From: JAGPUQ01 sp036961295
GTDB lineage: Bacteria > Pseudomonadota > Gammaproteobacteria > Pseudomonadales > Porticoccaceae
DNA: 64,000 nt
Assembly (NCBI GenBank): GCA_036961295.1
Contig: JBALVX010000001.1
Location: 992,001-1,056,000 of the forward strand
Direction of reading: 5' to 3'
Shown here: piece after piece, positions 28,001 through 35,598 of the stretch
How the letters are laid out: each line of letters starts with the position of its first letter
Numbering within the stretch: position 1 is the first letter of the stretch
Program-made: the position numbers and the translations under genes
Notes under the pieces: model-generated
What the model was told of the DNA's origin: nothing
Seen by the model: only the letters and a program-made list of their open reading frames with translations
Databases searched by the model: none

Positions 28001-28730
28001 GGCCGACGGTCGCCTGCAAGCCAATGGCGTTATCGGTCTGTGGCCTGCTAATCGCGTTGGCAACGATGATGTTGCCGTATACACCGATGAAACCCGCAGC
28101 GAAGTGCTTAGCACCCTGCATCATATTCGCCAGCAGTCGATGAAACCTAATGACGACGAGCCCTATTTATCACTCGCCGATTTTATCGCACCAGAAAGCA
28201 CCGGCGTTGTGGATTACATTGGCGGCTTTGCGGTAACCACTGGTATTAATGCCGATGAAATTGCCAAAGAGTACGAAGCCCAGGGCGACGACTACAACTC
28301 CATTATGGTTAAAGCCCTGGCGGATCGTTTGGCCGAATCCTTTGCCGAACATTTACACCGACGGGTGCGCAAAGAATTTTGGGGCTATGCCGAACACGAG
28401 GAATTAGATAACCAGGCTTTGATTTACGAGCAGTACCAGGGCATCCGACCCGCACCGGGTTATCCCTCCTGCCCCGATCACGCAGAGAAGGACAGTTTGT
28501 TTCAGCTACTCGATGCTACCGCCAATACCGATATCGAATTGACTGAAAGTTACGCCATGTTCCCGACGGCAGCGGTCAGCGGCTGGTATTTTGCTCACCC
28601 CAGGGCCAAGTATTTCAACACGGGGAAAATTCAGCTCGATCAAGTAGAAGATCTGGCCGCTCGTAAAGGTCTTTCGGTAGCAGAACTGGAGCGACAACTG
28701 AGTTCGGTGCTGGGCTATACCCCTAACTGA
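25011..28730 (+). CDS. metH: Cobalamin-dependent methionine synthase
   Basis: Transfers a methyl group from 5-methyltetrahydrofolate to homocysteine through cobalamin. The 1239-residue protein has all modules: the homocysteine domain (1-330, zinc ligands C251 in GLNCALG and C314/C315 in GGCCGTT), the pterin domain (about 350-640), the cobalamin cap and B12 domain (about 660-900, with DVHDIGKN near 763) and the AdoMet reactivation domain (about 930-1239). RPAPGYPSCPDHAEK near 1146 is the AdoMet-binding motif. It is close to the usual length of about 1230. No metE was seen here. Confidence 0.96.
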   Translation: MSNLRTQRIEALHQAASQRILILDGATGTMIQRRKLKEADFRGTRFADWPQDLGGNNDLLVLTCPDIVRDIHLAYLEAGADIIETNTFNATSISQSDYGMEAQVIELNREAARIARAAADTVSAQTPDKPRWVAGVIGPTSRTASISPDVNDPAARNTTFSELAESYREATRALIDGGSDIIMIETVFDTLNAKAAIFAVQDVYAELGIELPIMISGTITDASGRTLSGQTTEAFWNSVAHAEPFAIGLNCALGAEQLRPYVQELSRVSSTLVSAHPNAGLPNAFGEYDETAEETAAILDEFASSGLVNIIGGCCGTTPEHIRAITDAVARYSTRTIPDIEPACRLAGLEPFAITQDSLFVNVGERCNVTGSARFKRLILEDDYTTALQVALEQVENGAQIIDINMDEGMLDSVEAITTFLKLVATEPDICRVPIMVDSSKWEVIEAGLQQVQGKALVNSISLKEGEEAFIHHARLCKRYGAAVVVMAFDTDGQADNLERRIAICQRSYDILINDVGFNPSDIIFDPNIFAIATGIEEHNNYAVDFIEACRWIRANLPHAHISGGVSNVSFSFRGNNPVREAIHSVFLYHAIKAGLSMGIVNAGQLAVYDDLPEELRTVVEDVVLNRGANGGDGTESLLAIADKYRGDGSVAASKEDLAWREWPVARRLQHALVKGITLFIEEDAEAARLEAKRPLDVIEGPLMDGMNVVGDLFGSGKMFLPQVVKSARVMKQAVAHLQPYIELEKQGAPQSNGKVLMATVKGDVHDIGKNIVGVVLQCNNFEVIDLGVMVSATTILETAQQQDVDIIGLSGLITPSLDEMVHVASEMERLGLDLPLLIGGATTSKAHTAVKIDPGYHRGQSIYVADASRAVGVATKLMNLERRQEYYLELNDEYDKVRTRTAARQSKRKSLGYADAIDAGMAIEWKNYLPPVPKQLGAQVFRNYPLQDLIDTIDWTPFFITWSLAGKYPKILDDEVVGEQARILFDDAQAMLKKLLADGRLQANGVIGLWPANRVGNDDVAVYTDETRSEVLSTLHHIRQQSMKPNDDEPYLSLADFIAPESTGVVDYIGGFAVTTGINADEIAKEYEAQGDDYNSIMVKALADRLAESFAEHLHRRVRKEFWGYAEHEELDNQALIYEQYQGIRPAPGYPSCPDHAEKDSLFQLLDATANTDIELTESYAMFPTAAVSGWYFAHPRAKYFNTGKIQLDQVEDLAARKGLSVAELERQLSSVLGYTPN

Positions 28731-28767
28731 AAACCAACACCCAAGCGAAAAACTAAAACTAAAAGAC

Positions 28768-28809
28768 GCCCATAAAAAAAGCAGCGAGAACGCTGCTTTT
28801 TTTATGGGC
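28768..28809. terminator. Bidirectional rho-independent terminator after metH
   Basis: A perfect 19-bp inverted repeat (arms 28768-28786 and 28791-28809, loop agaa) with internal A- and T-runs. It sits 37 bp after the metH stop on the plus strand and 17 bp after the 42-residue ORF's stop on the minus strand, so it serves both convergent genes. Confidence 0.9.
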
Positions 28810-28825
28810 TATGTTAAAGGCTTAA

Positions 28826-28954
28826 CTAACCTTGGCTTGCCACCCAAAACACCGCGCTGGTCACTACCAGTGCAATCAACACAACCGCAGCAATGGCATC
28901 CGCCATACTGTCTGCGTGACGTTCTTTACTGACTTCAGTTACATCTTCACTCAC
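28826..28954 (-). CDS. Small 42-residue membrane protein, GTG start
   Basis: A GTG-initiated frame of 42 codons, too short for common ORF lists. The protein has a short charged N-terminus (SEDVTEVSKERHADSMADA) and one hydrophobic helix (about residues 21-40, IAAVVLIALVVTSAVFWVAS) ending in QG. A weak GGGAG lies about 9 bp before the GTG, and a terminator follows the stop. A similar small protein is known in gammaproteobacteria, though I cannot name it. A single-helix accessory protein is likely. Coding status rests on the start, the terminator and the protein-like composition. Confidence 0.55.
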   Translation of the reverse strand: MSEDVTEVSKERHADSMADAIAAVVLIALVVTSAVFWVASQG

Positions 28955-29283
28955 AACGCACTACTCCCGTTATTCCACAATTAAACAGTTTCAATCAAAC
29001 TGAGCACAGTACCGGCAAGGCCGACACACCTAAAAAAGCGCGCGCATTCTACCAATGTCGGGGGCTGATGTCCTCATACTTATACTTTTTTACAACAAAG
29101 TTATAAGAAATCGGTTTTTTACTCCAAGCAGACTTATCGCTAACATACCCACCAGGTTAGCGATCAATGTCGTCGCCTATGTTGAATTACAGCTGAATCG
29201 CAGTTGAATCGCAGTTGAATCGCAGTTGAATCGTACCTATTCGACCATGGCCGCTGGATCGTTCAGCCCTACCCGGAAACCTT
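28955..29283. other. 329-bp region upstream of cysI, mainly repeats
   Basis: It holds 11-bp tandem repeats at 29190-29233 and the promoter region of cysI. Nothing else gene-like was seen. Confidence 0.5.
29190..29233. repeat. 11-bp tandem repeat, four copies, before cysI
   Basis: Four copies of cagttgaatcg (the first with c for t) start at 29190, 29201, 29212 and 29223. They lie 51 bp before the cysI start, where promoter or operator elements are expected. The 11-bp period is close to one helical turn, so several copies could present one face of DNA to a regulator. This is a hypothesis. Confidence 0.8.
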
Positions 29284-30966
29284 ATGTATTTATACAACGA
29301 TCAGGACAACACCCTGCTCCGCGATCGCGTCGCTCAGTTCCGCGACCAAACCCAGCGCTATCTCGCGGGTGAATTGAGCGACGAGGAGTTTCTGCCGCTG
29401 CGCCTGCAAAACGGACTTTATATCCAGCGTCTCGCACCCATGCTGCGCATCAACATTCCCTATGGCATGGTCTCCGCAGTGCAACTACGCCAACTGGCCC
29501 ATATCACCCGAACATACGATAAGGGCTATGCCCACTTCACCACCCGACAGAACATTCAACTGAACTGGCCGCAGCTGGCTGAAGTCCCCGATATTCTGGC
29601 AGACCTGGCTGCGGTCGAAATGCACGCGATTCAAAGTAGTGGCAACTGCATTCGCAATATTACTTCCGATCAATACGCGGGTATCAGCCCGGATGAAGTC
29701 GAAGACCCCCGCCCCTGGTGCGAACTGATACGCCAGTGGTCAACCTTACACCCGGAGTTCGCATTTTTGCCGCGCAAGTTCAAAATCGCTGTCAGTGGTT
29801 CGGCAAACGACCGCGCCGCTACCCAGGTTCACGATATCGGCCTGCAATTGATTCAAAATTCCGAAGACAAACTGGGGATTAAGGTTCTGGTGGGCGGTGG
29901 TCTGGGCCGTACTCCGGTGATTGGTCAGGTGATTAACGAATTTCTTGAGCCCCAGCACCTGCTCACGTATCTGGAAGCCATTCTCCGAATCTATAATCGC
30001 TACGGCCGCCGCGATAATAAGTACAAAGCACGTATTAAAATTTTGGTGAAAGCCTGGACCGCAGAAGTCTTTGCGCAAAAGGTAGACGAGGAGTGGCAAC
30101 ATTTAAAAAATGGCCCCAATACTTTAAGCAGTGAAGATATTAACTACCATAAATCTTTTTTTAGCGCACCAGACTATCGCACTATCACGTCGCAAACCGA
30201 TCCGGCATCCGCGACGCAACAACGACAACAACAGCACATTAGCCACGCCGATAAAGCCTTCAACAAATGGTTGCAACGCAATGTATCGCCACACAAGATT
30301 CCTGGTTACAAAGCGGTTAGTTTGTCACTAAAACCACCGGGCGTTGCACCCGGTGATGCCACTGACCGACAGCTCGAAGCCATTGCTGACCTCACCGAGC
30401 GCTACTCTTTTGGTGAGGCTCGGGTCACCCACCATCAAAACGTGGTGCTTGGCGATGTCGAACAATCGGCGCTTTACGAGTTGTGGCGCGAACTGAAAGT
30501 CCACGGTTTTGCCACACCCACTATCGGTACGTTGACCGATATGATCTGCTGTCCGGGCGGTGATTTTTGTTCGCTGGCAAATGCTAAATCCATCCCGGTT
30601 GCCGAAGCTATTCAGCGCCACTTTGACGATCTCGATTACCTTTACGACCTTGGTGATCTGAGCCTTAATATTTCCGGCTGTATGAATGCTTGTGGACACC
30701 ATCATGTCGGTAACATCGGTATTTTGGGTGTGGATAAAAAAGGCGAAGAATTTTACCAAATACAACTGGGTGGTCATGCGGGTTCACAAGCCGCACTCGG
30801 CACTGTGCTCGGCCCCTCTTTTTATGCCCCGGAAGTACCTGAAATCATCGACAAAATTATTCAGGTTTATGTGGAGCGCCGCCATCAAGGCGAAACCTTT
30901 ATTGAGGTTTATCAGCGCATTGGTGTGCAATCATTCAAGGATAGGGTTTATGCCAAAGCTGCTTAA
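29284..30966 (+). CDS. cysI: Ferredoxin-type nitrite/sulfite reductase hemoprotein
   Basis: A siroheme and [4Fe-4S] enzyme that reduces sulfite to sulfide (or nitrite to ammonia) in assimilation. The 560-residue protein has two ferrodoxin-like half domains and the four cluster cysteines C423, C429 (CCPGGDFCSLA) and C466, C470 (SGCMNACGHHHVG). Its partner is a DUF934 gene overlapping by 17 bp, the arrangement of cysI in pseudomonads, so sulfite is the likelier substrate. The electron donor is probably ferredoxin, as no CysJ gene is adjacent. Confidence 0.9.
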   Translation: MYLYNDQDNTLLRDRVAQFRDQTQRYLAGELSDEEFLPLRLQNGLYIQRLAPMLRINIPYGMVSAVQLRQLAHITRTYDKGYAHFTTRQNIQLNWPQLAEVPDILADLAAVEMHAIQSSGNCIRNITSDQYAGISPDEVEDPRPWCELIRQWSTLHPEFAFLPRKFKIAVSGSANDRAATQVHDIGLQLIQNSEDKLGIKVLVGGGLGRTPVIGQVINEFLEPQHLLTYLEAILRIYNRYGRRDNKYKARIKILVKAWTAEVFAQKVDEEWQHLKNGPNTLSSEDINYHKSFFSAPDYRTITSQTDPASATQQRQQQHISHADKAFNKWLQRNVSPHKIPGYKAVSLSLKPPGVAPGDATDRQLEAIADLTERYSFGEARVTHHQNVVLGDVEQSALYELWRELKVHGFATPTIGTLTDMICCPGGDFCSLANAKSIPVAEAIQRHFDDLDYLYDLGDLSLNISGCMNACGHHHVGNIGILGVDKKGEEFYQIQLGGHAGSQAALGTVLGPSFYAPEVPEIIDKIIQVYVERRHQGETFIEVYQRIGVQSFKDRVYAKAA

Positions 30967-31423
30967 CAAGGGGACGCTGGTGAAGGACACATGGCAGCGT
31001 CTCGGTGCGGAGTTTAGCGACGATGTAAGCGATGTTCCTGGCGGTAAGGCACTCTTCCCGCTAGTTTATTGGCTGGAACACCGCGAGGCCTTAATCAAGC
31101 GTCCCAATTCCGGTCTATGGCTTAACAGCGGTGACGAGCCCGAATTACTGAGCGAAATTATTCCTAAGCTTCCTTGTATCGCCGTAAACTTTGTGGCATT
31201 TACCGATGGTCGAGGTTTCTCCCTGGCGCGTTTATTAAGAGAACGCTATGACTACCAAGGCGAACTGTGCGCTGTCGGCACTCTCCTGGTTGATCAACTT
31301 TATTATTTAAAGCGCTGTGGTTTTGATACTTTTGAACTCGCCGATAATGTCGAACTGGATACGGCCCTCAGGTGTCGAGATAGTTTTAGTGTTCAGTATC
31401 AGGTGCTGGAGCCTGTCTTTTAA
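30950..31423 (+). CDS. DUF934 protein, partner of CysI
   Basis: A 157-residue protein of the DUF934 family, found next to cysI in proteobacteria and thought to help sulfite reduction. ATG at 30950 (MPKLLNKGTLVKDTW) is chosen as it gives the family length; a longer frame back to 30686 lies inside cysI in another frame. Text such as FTDGRGFSLARLLRERYDYQGEL is typical of the family. The start overlaps the cysI stop by 17 bp, indicating tight coupling. Confidence 0.82.
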   Translation: MPKLLNKGTLVKDTWQRLGAEFSDDVSDVPGGKALFPLVYWLEHREALIKRPNSGLWLNSGDEPELLSEIIPKLPCIAVNFVAFTDGRGFSLARLLRERYDYQGELCAVGTLLVDQLYYLKRCGFDTFELADNVELDTALRCRDSFSVQYQVLEPVF

Positions 31424-31430
31424 ATAGAGT

Positions 31431-32507
31431 TTAAGGTGCCAGGTCATTAGGCGTCGTGCATTTCGATTTCAATTTCAATTGAGAGCCAAAGAACTTCTCG
31501 GCCTTTCCACTGTTGATATTGTCTCTGGCAGAAATGACTTCGGTGCGGGTCTCTTGCAACTGCATATACAGAGGAGGATGATTATTTAGTCCCGCGAAAC
31601 CCTTTTCAATTTCAATCAGAGCATCTGCGTAGCAACCACGTTCATTGAGTAAGTGGGCTAAATTATTGCGCGCCACCACGTGCCCGGGTTGCAGCCTTAG
31701 TAATTGACGGAAAGTGCCTTCCGCTCCCAGCGAATCTCCGGACGCATATAAAGCATTAGCCAAACCGGTGAGTGCCCAGGCTTCTAATGGCCAACGCTCT
31801 GCAGCCAATTTGAAAGCTGCAAGAGTCGCCTCAGGTGGAGCGACGCCTTCAAGCGCTGTAACAGCACTTAGGTAACGTTGGCGATTCACCTTATGAGGGA
31901 ATTGTCCTGGCTGTAAGGCGACAAAGGCCCAGTTTTTTGCCTTGTGCCAGGTTTTGAGAAAAGACCGAAGGGATACGGTTTTTCGATGCTCCGTACCGGA
32001 TCGCAAAATTAATACATTACGCTCGGCATCAAAGCCAATGACCACGGCATAATGCCAAATCGGATAAATATCCAAACCAAGATTTTGCAATACCAATACT
32101 GGACGCTCCAAACGCAGTTCGTCGAGTATTGCGCTAAGCTCAGTATCAAGCGTATAGGCAACAAGACCAGAGCGGCGCACAGCCGCCAATAGCTCGTATT
32201 GCAAACTACCTTGCCTATCGGGCAAGTACACTTGCTCGGTCAAGGTTTCAAGCGACACTGGCGAACCCGCATATTGCATTATGGTAGTGAGGGCCGCAGG
32301 CCCACACTGATATTCACGCTGTGGAAAGAACGGAACGTCGCTTAGTTCAAGCTGAGCGATGGATTGATACGGTGGCGTATTGAGTAGGGACGGCCGATGA
32401 CTGCAAGCCGATACCGTCAGGGACAGCAAAACACAGAGCGAGAATACACGGAGCAATTTATGCGGAGATTGGCCCACGTTATCTAGAGATTGACCCACGT
32501 AGCTCAC
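31431..32507 (-). CDS. PA2778-like cysteine peptidase lipoprotein with TPR-like repeats
   Basis: A 358-residue protein with a lipoprotein signal (lipid-attached Cys at about residue 35, VSACSHRP). A papain-like/C39-type peptidase domain follows: catalytic Cys C68 in YQCGPAALTTIM and His H152 in IWHYAVVIGFD. The C-terminal part (about 220-300) is TPR-like (LAAERWPLEAWALTGLANALYASGDSLGAE). Relatives of P. aeruginosa PA2778 are paired with PA2779-like proteins, as here. The substrate is unknown. The start could be internal, as an ATG near 32507 has no clear ribosome-binding site. Confidence 0.78.
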   Translation of the reverse strand: MSYVGQSLDNVGQSPHKLLRVFSLCVLLSLTVSACSHRPSLLNTPPYQSIAQLELSDVPFFPQREYQCGPAALTTIMQYAGSPVSLETLTEQVYLPDRQGSLQYELLAAVRRSGLVAYTLDTELSAILDELRLERPVLVLQNLGLDIYPIWHYAVVIGFDAERNVLILRSGTEHRKTVSLRSFLKTWHKAKNWAFVALQPGQFPHKVNRQRYLSAVTALEGVAPPEATLAAFKLAAERWPLEAWALTGLANALYASGDSLGAEGTFRQLLRLQPGHVVARNNLAHLLNERGCYADALIEIEKGFAGLNNHPPLYMQLQETRTEVISARDNINSGKAEKFFGSQLKLKSKCTTPNDLAP

Positions 32508-32560
32508 TCAGTACTCGTAACTTAATGCAGGGAAACTAAAGTTAATGGCTTAACTAAGTC

Positions 32561-32971
32561 TTAAACCTCCCTAAAAATATCGATCACTCCCACAACCTCA
32601 AGAAGAAGCAATACCACAAACACCGCGCCGACTAATCCCAGGACACTGCCGCCTGCCGGCATCTCTTCCAGTTGATCGGCTAGCTGGCTAAGCTCTACGT
32701 CGGTCAAGGCCTGCACTCGTGCTTGCGCCTGAGCGGGGCTAACCCCTAAGTGTTGAAACTGCTGACGTACGGATTCCTGGGTCATTAATTTGTCGATGCG
32801 ATCCAGTTGCTCGACACGCATAGTACTGGCAGCAGCTTGCCCGGTGCCTATCATCGCGGCTGAGGCCGGTACTACGGACGTCACTACTAACAGAGCAGTG
32901 ACGAGTGTAATTGCTAGAGAATAACGGGAATATTTCACTGAGTAGCTCCTCGTATTATTGATTGTTATCAA
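32561..32971 (-). CDS. PA2779-like small membrane protein
   Basis: A 136-residue protein with a signal-like N-terminus (hydrophobic segment about 18-38, VVPASAA), a predicted helical middle and a C-terminal membrane segment (about 108-130, VLGLVGAVFVVLLLLEVVGV). It matches the PA2779 family, which pairs with a cysteine peptidase. The two genes lie 53 bp apart on the minus strand and probably form one operon. The mechanism is unknown. Confidence 0.78.
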   Translation of the reverse strand: MITINNTRSYSVKYSRYSLAITLVTALLVVTSVVPASAAMIGTGQAAASTMRVEQLDRIDKLMTQESVRQQFQHLGVSPAQAQARVQALTDVELSQLADQLEEMPAGGSVLGLVGAVFVVLLLLEVVGVIDIFREV

Positions 32972-33188
32972 GTTAAATCGAGTTTAACTGCCCGTCTTAG
33001 GCCTAACGTAGACCTAAATAGATGGAGAAAGTTTGCTCTCGATCGGAGTATTATCGAAATTAAATCCACGTAGATAACCCGGTGGTTTAGTTAAGATAGT
33101 GGCCTTCTGCTCTCCGCAAAAAATCCGAGTTTCACGCCTCGGCTTGAGGCACAATAAGTATCTCTGCTAAGTCTCTACGGATATTGAC

Positions 33189-34355
33189 GTGAACGACCCG
33201 ATATTTTTCTCATTCTTTCTAATCTTTAGCGGTGCGGCACTGTTTGCCACACTGGCGCTCTACGGACGCCAGCCACTGCTGGTTGCGTATATCGCGGTCG
33301 GAGCGCTGTTCGGGCCCTATGGTTTAGGGCTGATAGAAGATATTGAGCTGATCTCCGGGATTTCTCATATCGGCATTATCTTTCTATTATTTCTTTTGGG
33401 CCTGGACATGCAGCCACAATCATTGCTGCGGGTATTCAAAAAGGTCACCCTGACCACCCTGGCCAGCTCAATAGTGTTTGCCTCTGCGGGTTACCTGATT
33501 AGCAAGTTGTTTGGTTTCCCTCATATAGAAGCACTGATTATCGGTGCCGCGATGATGTTTTCCAGCACCATCATCGGTATTAAATTGCTGCCAACCACCA
33601 TCCTCCACCACCGTCATGTCGGCGAAATGATGGTCGGTATGTTACTTGTGCAAGATTTCATCGCGATTTTTGTCTTACTGGTCTTGCTCAGCGGTGAAGG
33701 CGGTGCCGTCGATTTCGCGCAGATAGGTCGAACCTTAATCGCCCTACCCCTGCTGATTTTGTTTTGCATGGGCGCCGTTAAATTTGTTTTGCTTAAATTG
33801 ATCGCCCGCTACGACCGTATTGGCGAGTACATGTTCCTATTGGCGATTGGCTGGTGCCTGGGAATATCGGAGTTATCTGAAATGCTGGGGCTATCACGGG
33901 AGATTGGCGCCTTTCTTGCCGGTATTAGCATCGCCACTAGCCCGATATCGCAATACATTGCGCTGAGTCTAAAACCGCTCAGAGATTTCTTTCTGGTACT
34001 GTTTTTCTTTTCTTTGGGGGCGCGTTTTAATTTAACGCTGTTACCGGAGATTGCCGTGGCCAGCCTGGTATTGGGCGGAGTCATGCTGATGTTAAAACCA
34101 GCAGTCTTTCATTATTTATTGAGAGGACAAAGTGAGCAGGCACACTTGTCGTGGGATCTGGGCTTCCGCCTTGGGCAAATCAGCGAATTCTCATTGCTGA
34201 TTGCCTACGTCGCAGCAGGTGCGTCGCTGATCGGCAGCGAAGCCTCACATCTGATTCAGGCCGCTGCAATTTTATCGTTTCTGGTATCGAGTTATATCGT
34301 GGTGTTTAACTTTCCCAATCCCATTGCAATCAAGGATGAACTGCGCCGGGATTAA
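33189..34355 (+). CDS. Kef-type monovalent cation:proton antiporter (CPA2), short form
   Basis: A 388-residue membrane protein of the Kef/CPA2 family with about twelve hydrophobic segments, exchanging K+ or Na+ for H+. Signature text includes LLFLLGLDMQP near 76, MMFSSTIIGIKLL near 122 and LGLSREIGAFLAGISIATS near 236. The protein ends after the transmembrane domain, so it lacks the C-terminal TrkA-N regulatory domain of KefB/KefC. The start is GTG at 33189. The neighbour on the right, sohB, is convergent. Confidence 0.85.
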   Translation: MNDPIFFSFFLIFSGAALFATLALYGRQPLLVAYIAVGALFGPYGLGLIEDIELISGISHIGIIFLLFLLGLDMQPQSLLRVFKKVTLTTLASSIVFASAGYLISKLFGFPHIEALIIGAAMMFSSTIIGIKLLPTTILHHRHVGEMMVGMLLVQDFIAIFVLLVLLSGEGGAVDFAQIGRTLIALPLLILFCMGAVKFVLLKLIARYDRIGEYMFLLAIGWCLGISELSEMLGLSREIGAFLAGISIATSPISQYIALSLKPLRDFFLVLFFFSLGARFNLTLLPEIAVASLVLGGVMLMLKPAVFHYLLRGQSEQAHLSWDLGFRLGQISEFSLLIAYVAAGASLIGSEASHLIQAAAILSFLVSSYIVVFNFPNPIAIKDELRRD

Positions 34356-34416
34356 AGCGTTTCCTGCATACAAGCCCTGCTACCAGCCTTCAGACCGCCC
34401 TTCATACCCATATAGC

Positions 34417-35514
34417 CTATATCGGTAATTGAGGGTCTTTAGCCCGATCCATCCAGCGGCCTAGCACGCGATCCATCGACTCTTCTGCGACCATGCCGAC
34501 TTTTTGCTGTAGGCTCTTTTTCTTCACGTAGGCAATTTCATAAATATCGGCGCTGTCGACCTGAGCTACCAAATATTCATCACTGGTCAGTAATTCGTCC
34601 ACCAGGTTTTGAGTGAGGGCGCGGGTGCCAAACCAGATTTCTCCGGTGGCAATTGCCTCCATATCGAGGGCGGGGCGATGTGAGGAGACAAATTCCTTAA
34701 ACAACTCGTGGGTGTCCTCAATATCACTCTGAAATTTCTCTCGGCCTTCATCGGTGTTTTCACCCAACATGGTGAGGGTGCGTTTGTATTTCCCGGCGGT
34801 GATTAATTCCACATCGACATCGTGTTTTTTCAACAAACGATGCACGTTGGGTATTTGCGCCACCACACCGATGGAACCCAACACTGCGAACGGCGCTGCC
34901 AGTATTTTGTCGGCCACGCAGGCCATCATATAACCACCACTGGCGGCGACTTTATCAACGCACACCGTTAGTGGCACCTGTTGTTTTTTAATGCGATCGA
35001 GCTGACTGGCGGCTAAGCCGTAGCCGTGTACCACCCCGCCGGGGCTTTCCAGGCGTACCACAATTTCATCCTCACCCGTGGCACGTGATAACACGGCAGT
35101 AACTTCTTCCCGCAGCCGAGTCACGGCAGATGCCCTTAGGTCACCGTGAAAATCCAGTACAAAAACACGTTTCCGCACGTTCTCTTTTGCTGCAATGCTG
35201 TTTTCAGCTCCGTCCTGAGTACCGTCTTTATGCTTCTTTTTCGCGGTTTTTTTGGCCAGCGCATCTCGCTGCTTTTGTTCTTTTCGATAGCTTTTTTCCA
35301 GACCCTTATGCCCACCGGGGAGGGTTAGCGCACGATCGAGGGCATGCTGCATATCCAATATTTTTTCGTTGAAGTGATGGATTTCAAAATGGCCTTTTTC
35401 CTGGCCCTTAACTTTTTGAGCCAGGCCCACCACCGCGCTCAATATCACTATAACGGCAACCACAAACGTAACCACCCGGGCCAAAAACATACCGTATTCG
35501 CTGAGAAATTCCAC
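34417..35514 (-). CDS. sohB: Signal peptide peptidase SohB (S49 family)
   Basis: A membrane-bound S49 serine protease that degrades signal peptides. The 365-residue protein has an N-terminal membrane helix (about 11-33) and a Lys-rich stretch of about 75-115. Catalytic residues are S192 in VAASGGYMMAC and K244 in AGKYKRTL, matching the family's Ser-Lys pair. The length is close to the E. coli protein of about 350. It is downstream of fimL on the minus strand after 84 bp and may be in the same transcript. Confidence 0.9.
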   Translation of the reverse strand: MEFLSEYGMFLARVVTFVVAVIVILSAVVGLAQKVKGQEKGHFEIHHFNEKILDMQHALDRALTLPGGHKGLEKSYRKEQKQRDALAKKTAKKKHKDGTQDGAENSIAAKENVRKRVFVLDFHGDLRASAVTRLREEVTAVLSRATGEDEIVVRLESPGGVVHGYGLAASQLDRIKKQQVPLTVCVDKVAASGGYMMACVADKILAAPFAVLGSIGVVAQIPNVHRLLKKHDVDVELITAGKYKRTLTMLGENTDEGREKFQSDIEDTHELFKEFVSSHRPALDMEAIATGEIWFGTRALTQNLVDELLTSDEYLVAQVDSADIYEIAYVKKKSLQQKVGMVAEESMDRVLGRWMDRAKDPQLPI

Positions 35515-35598
35515 GTATTTACCTTGTATTGATTAGTTGAGGCTTGTTAATAAAATATAACTTCTATCGACAGTAAAAAGTCATGCCTTACAAATTGA

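Noticed and set aside
30686..30949. Long upstream extension of the DUF934 frame
   Set aside because: It lies wholly within cysI in another frame. The ATG at 30950 gives the family length.
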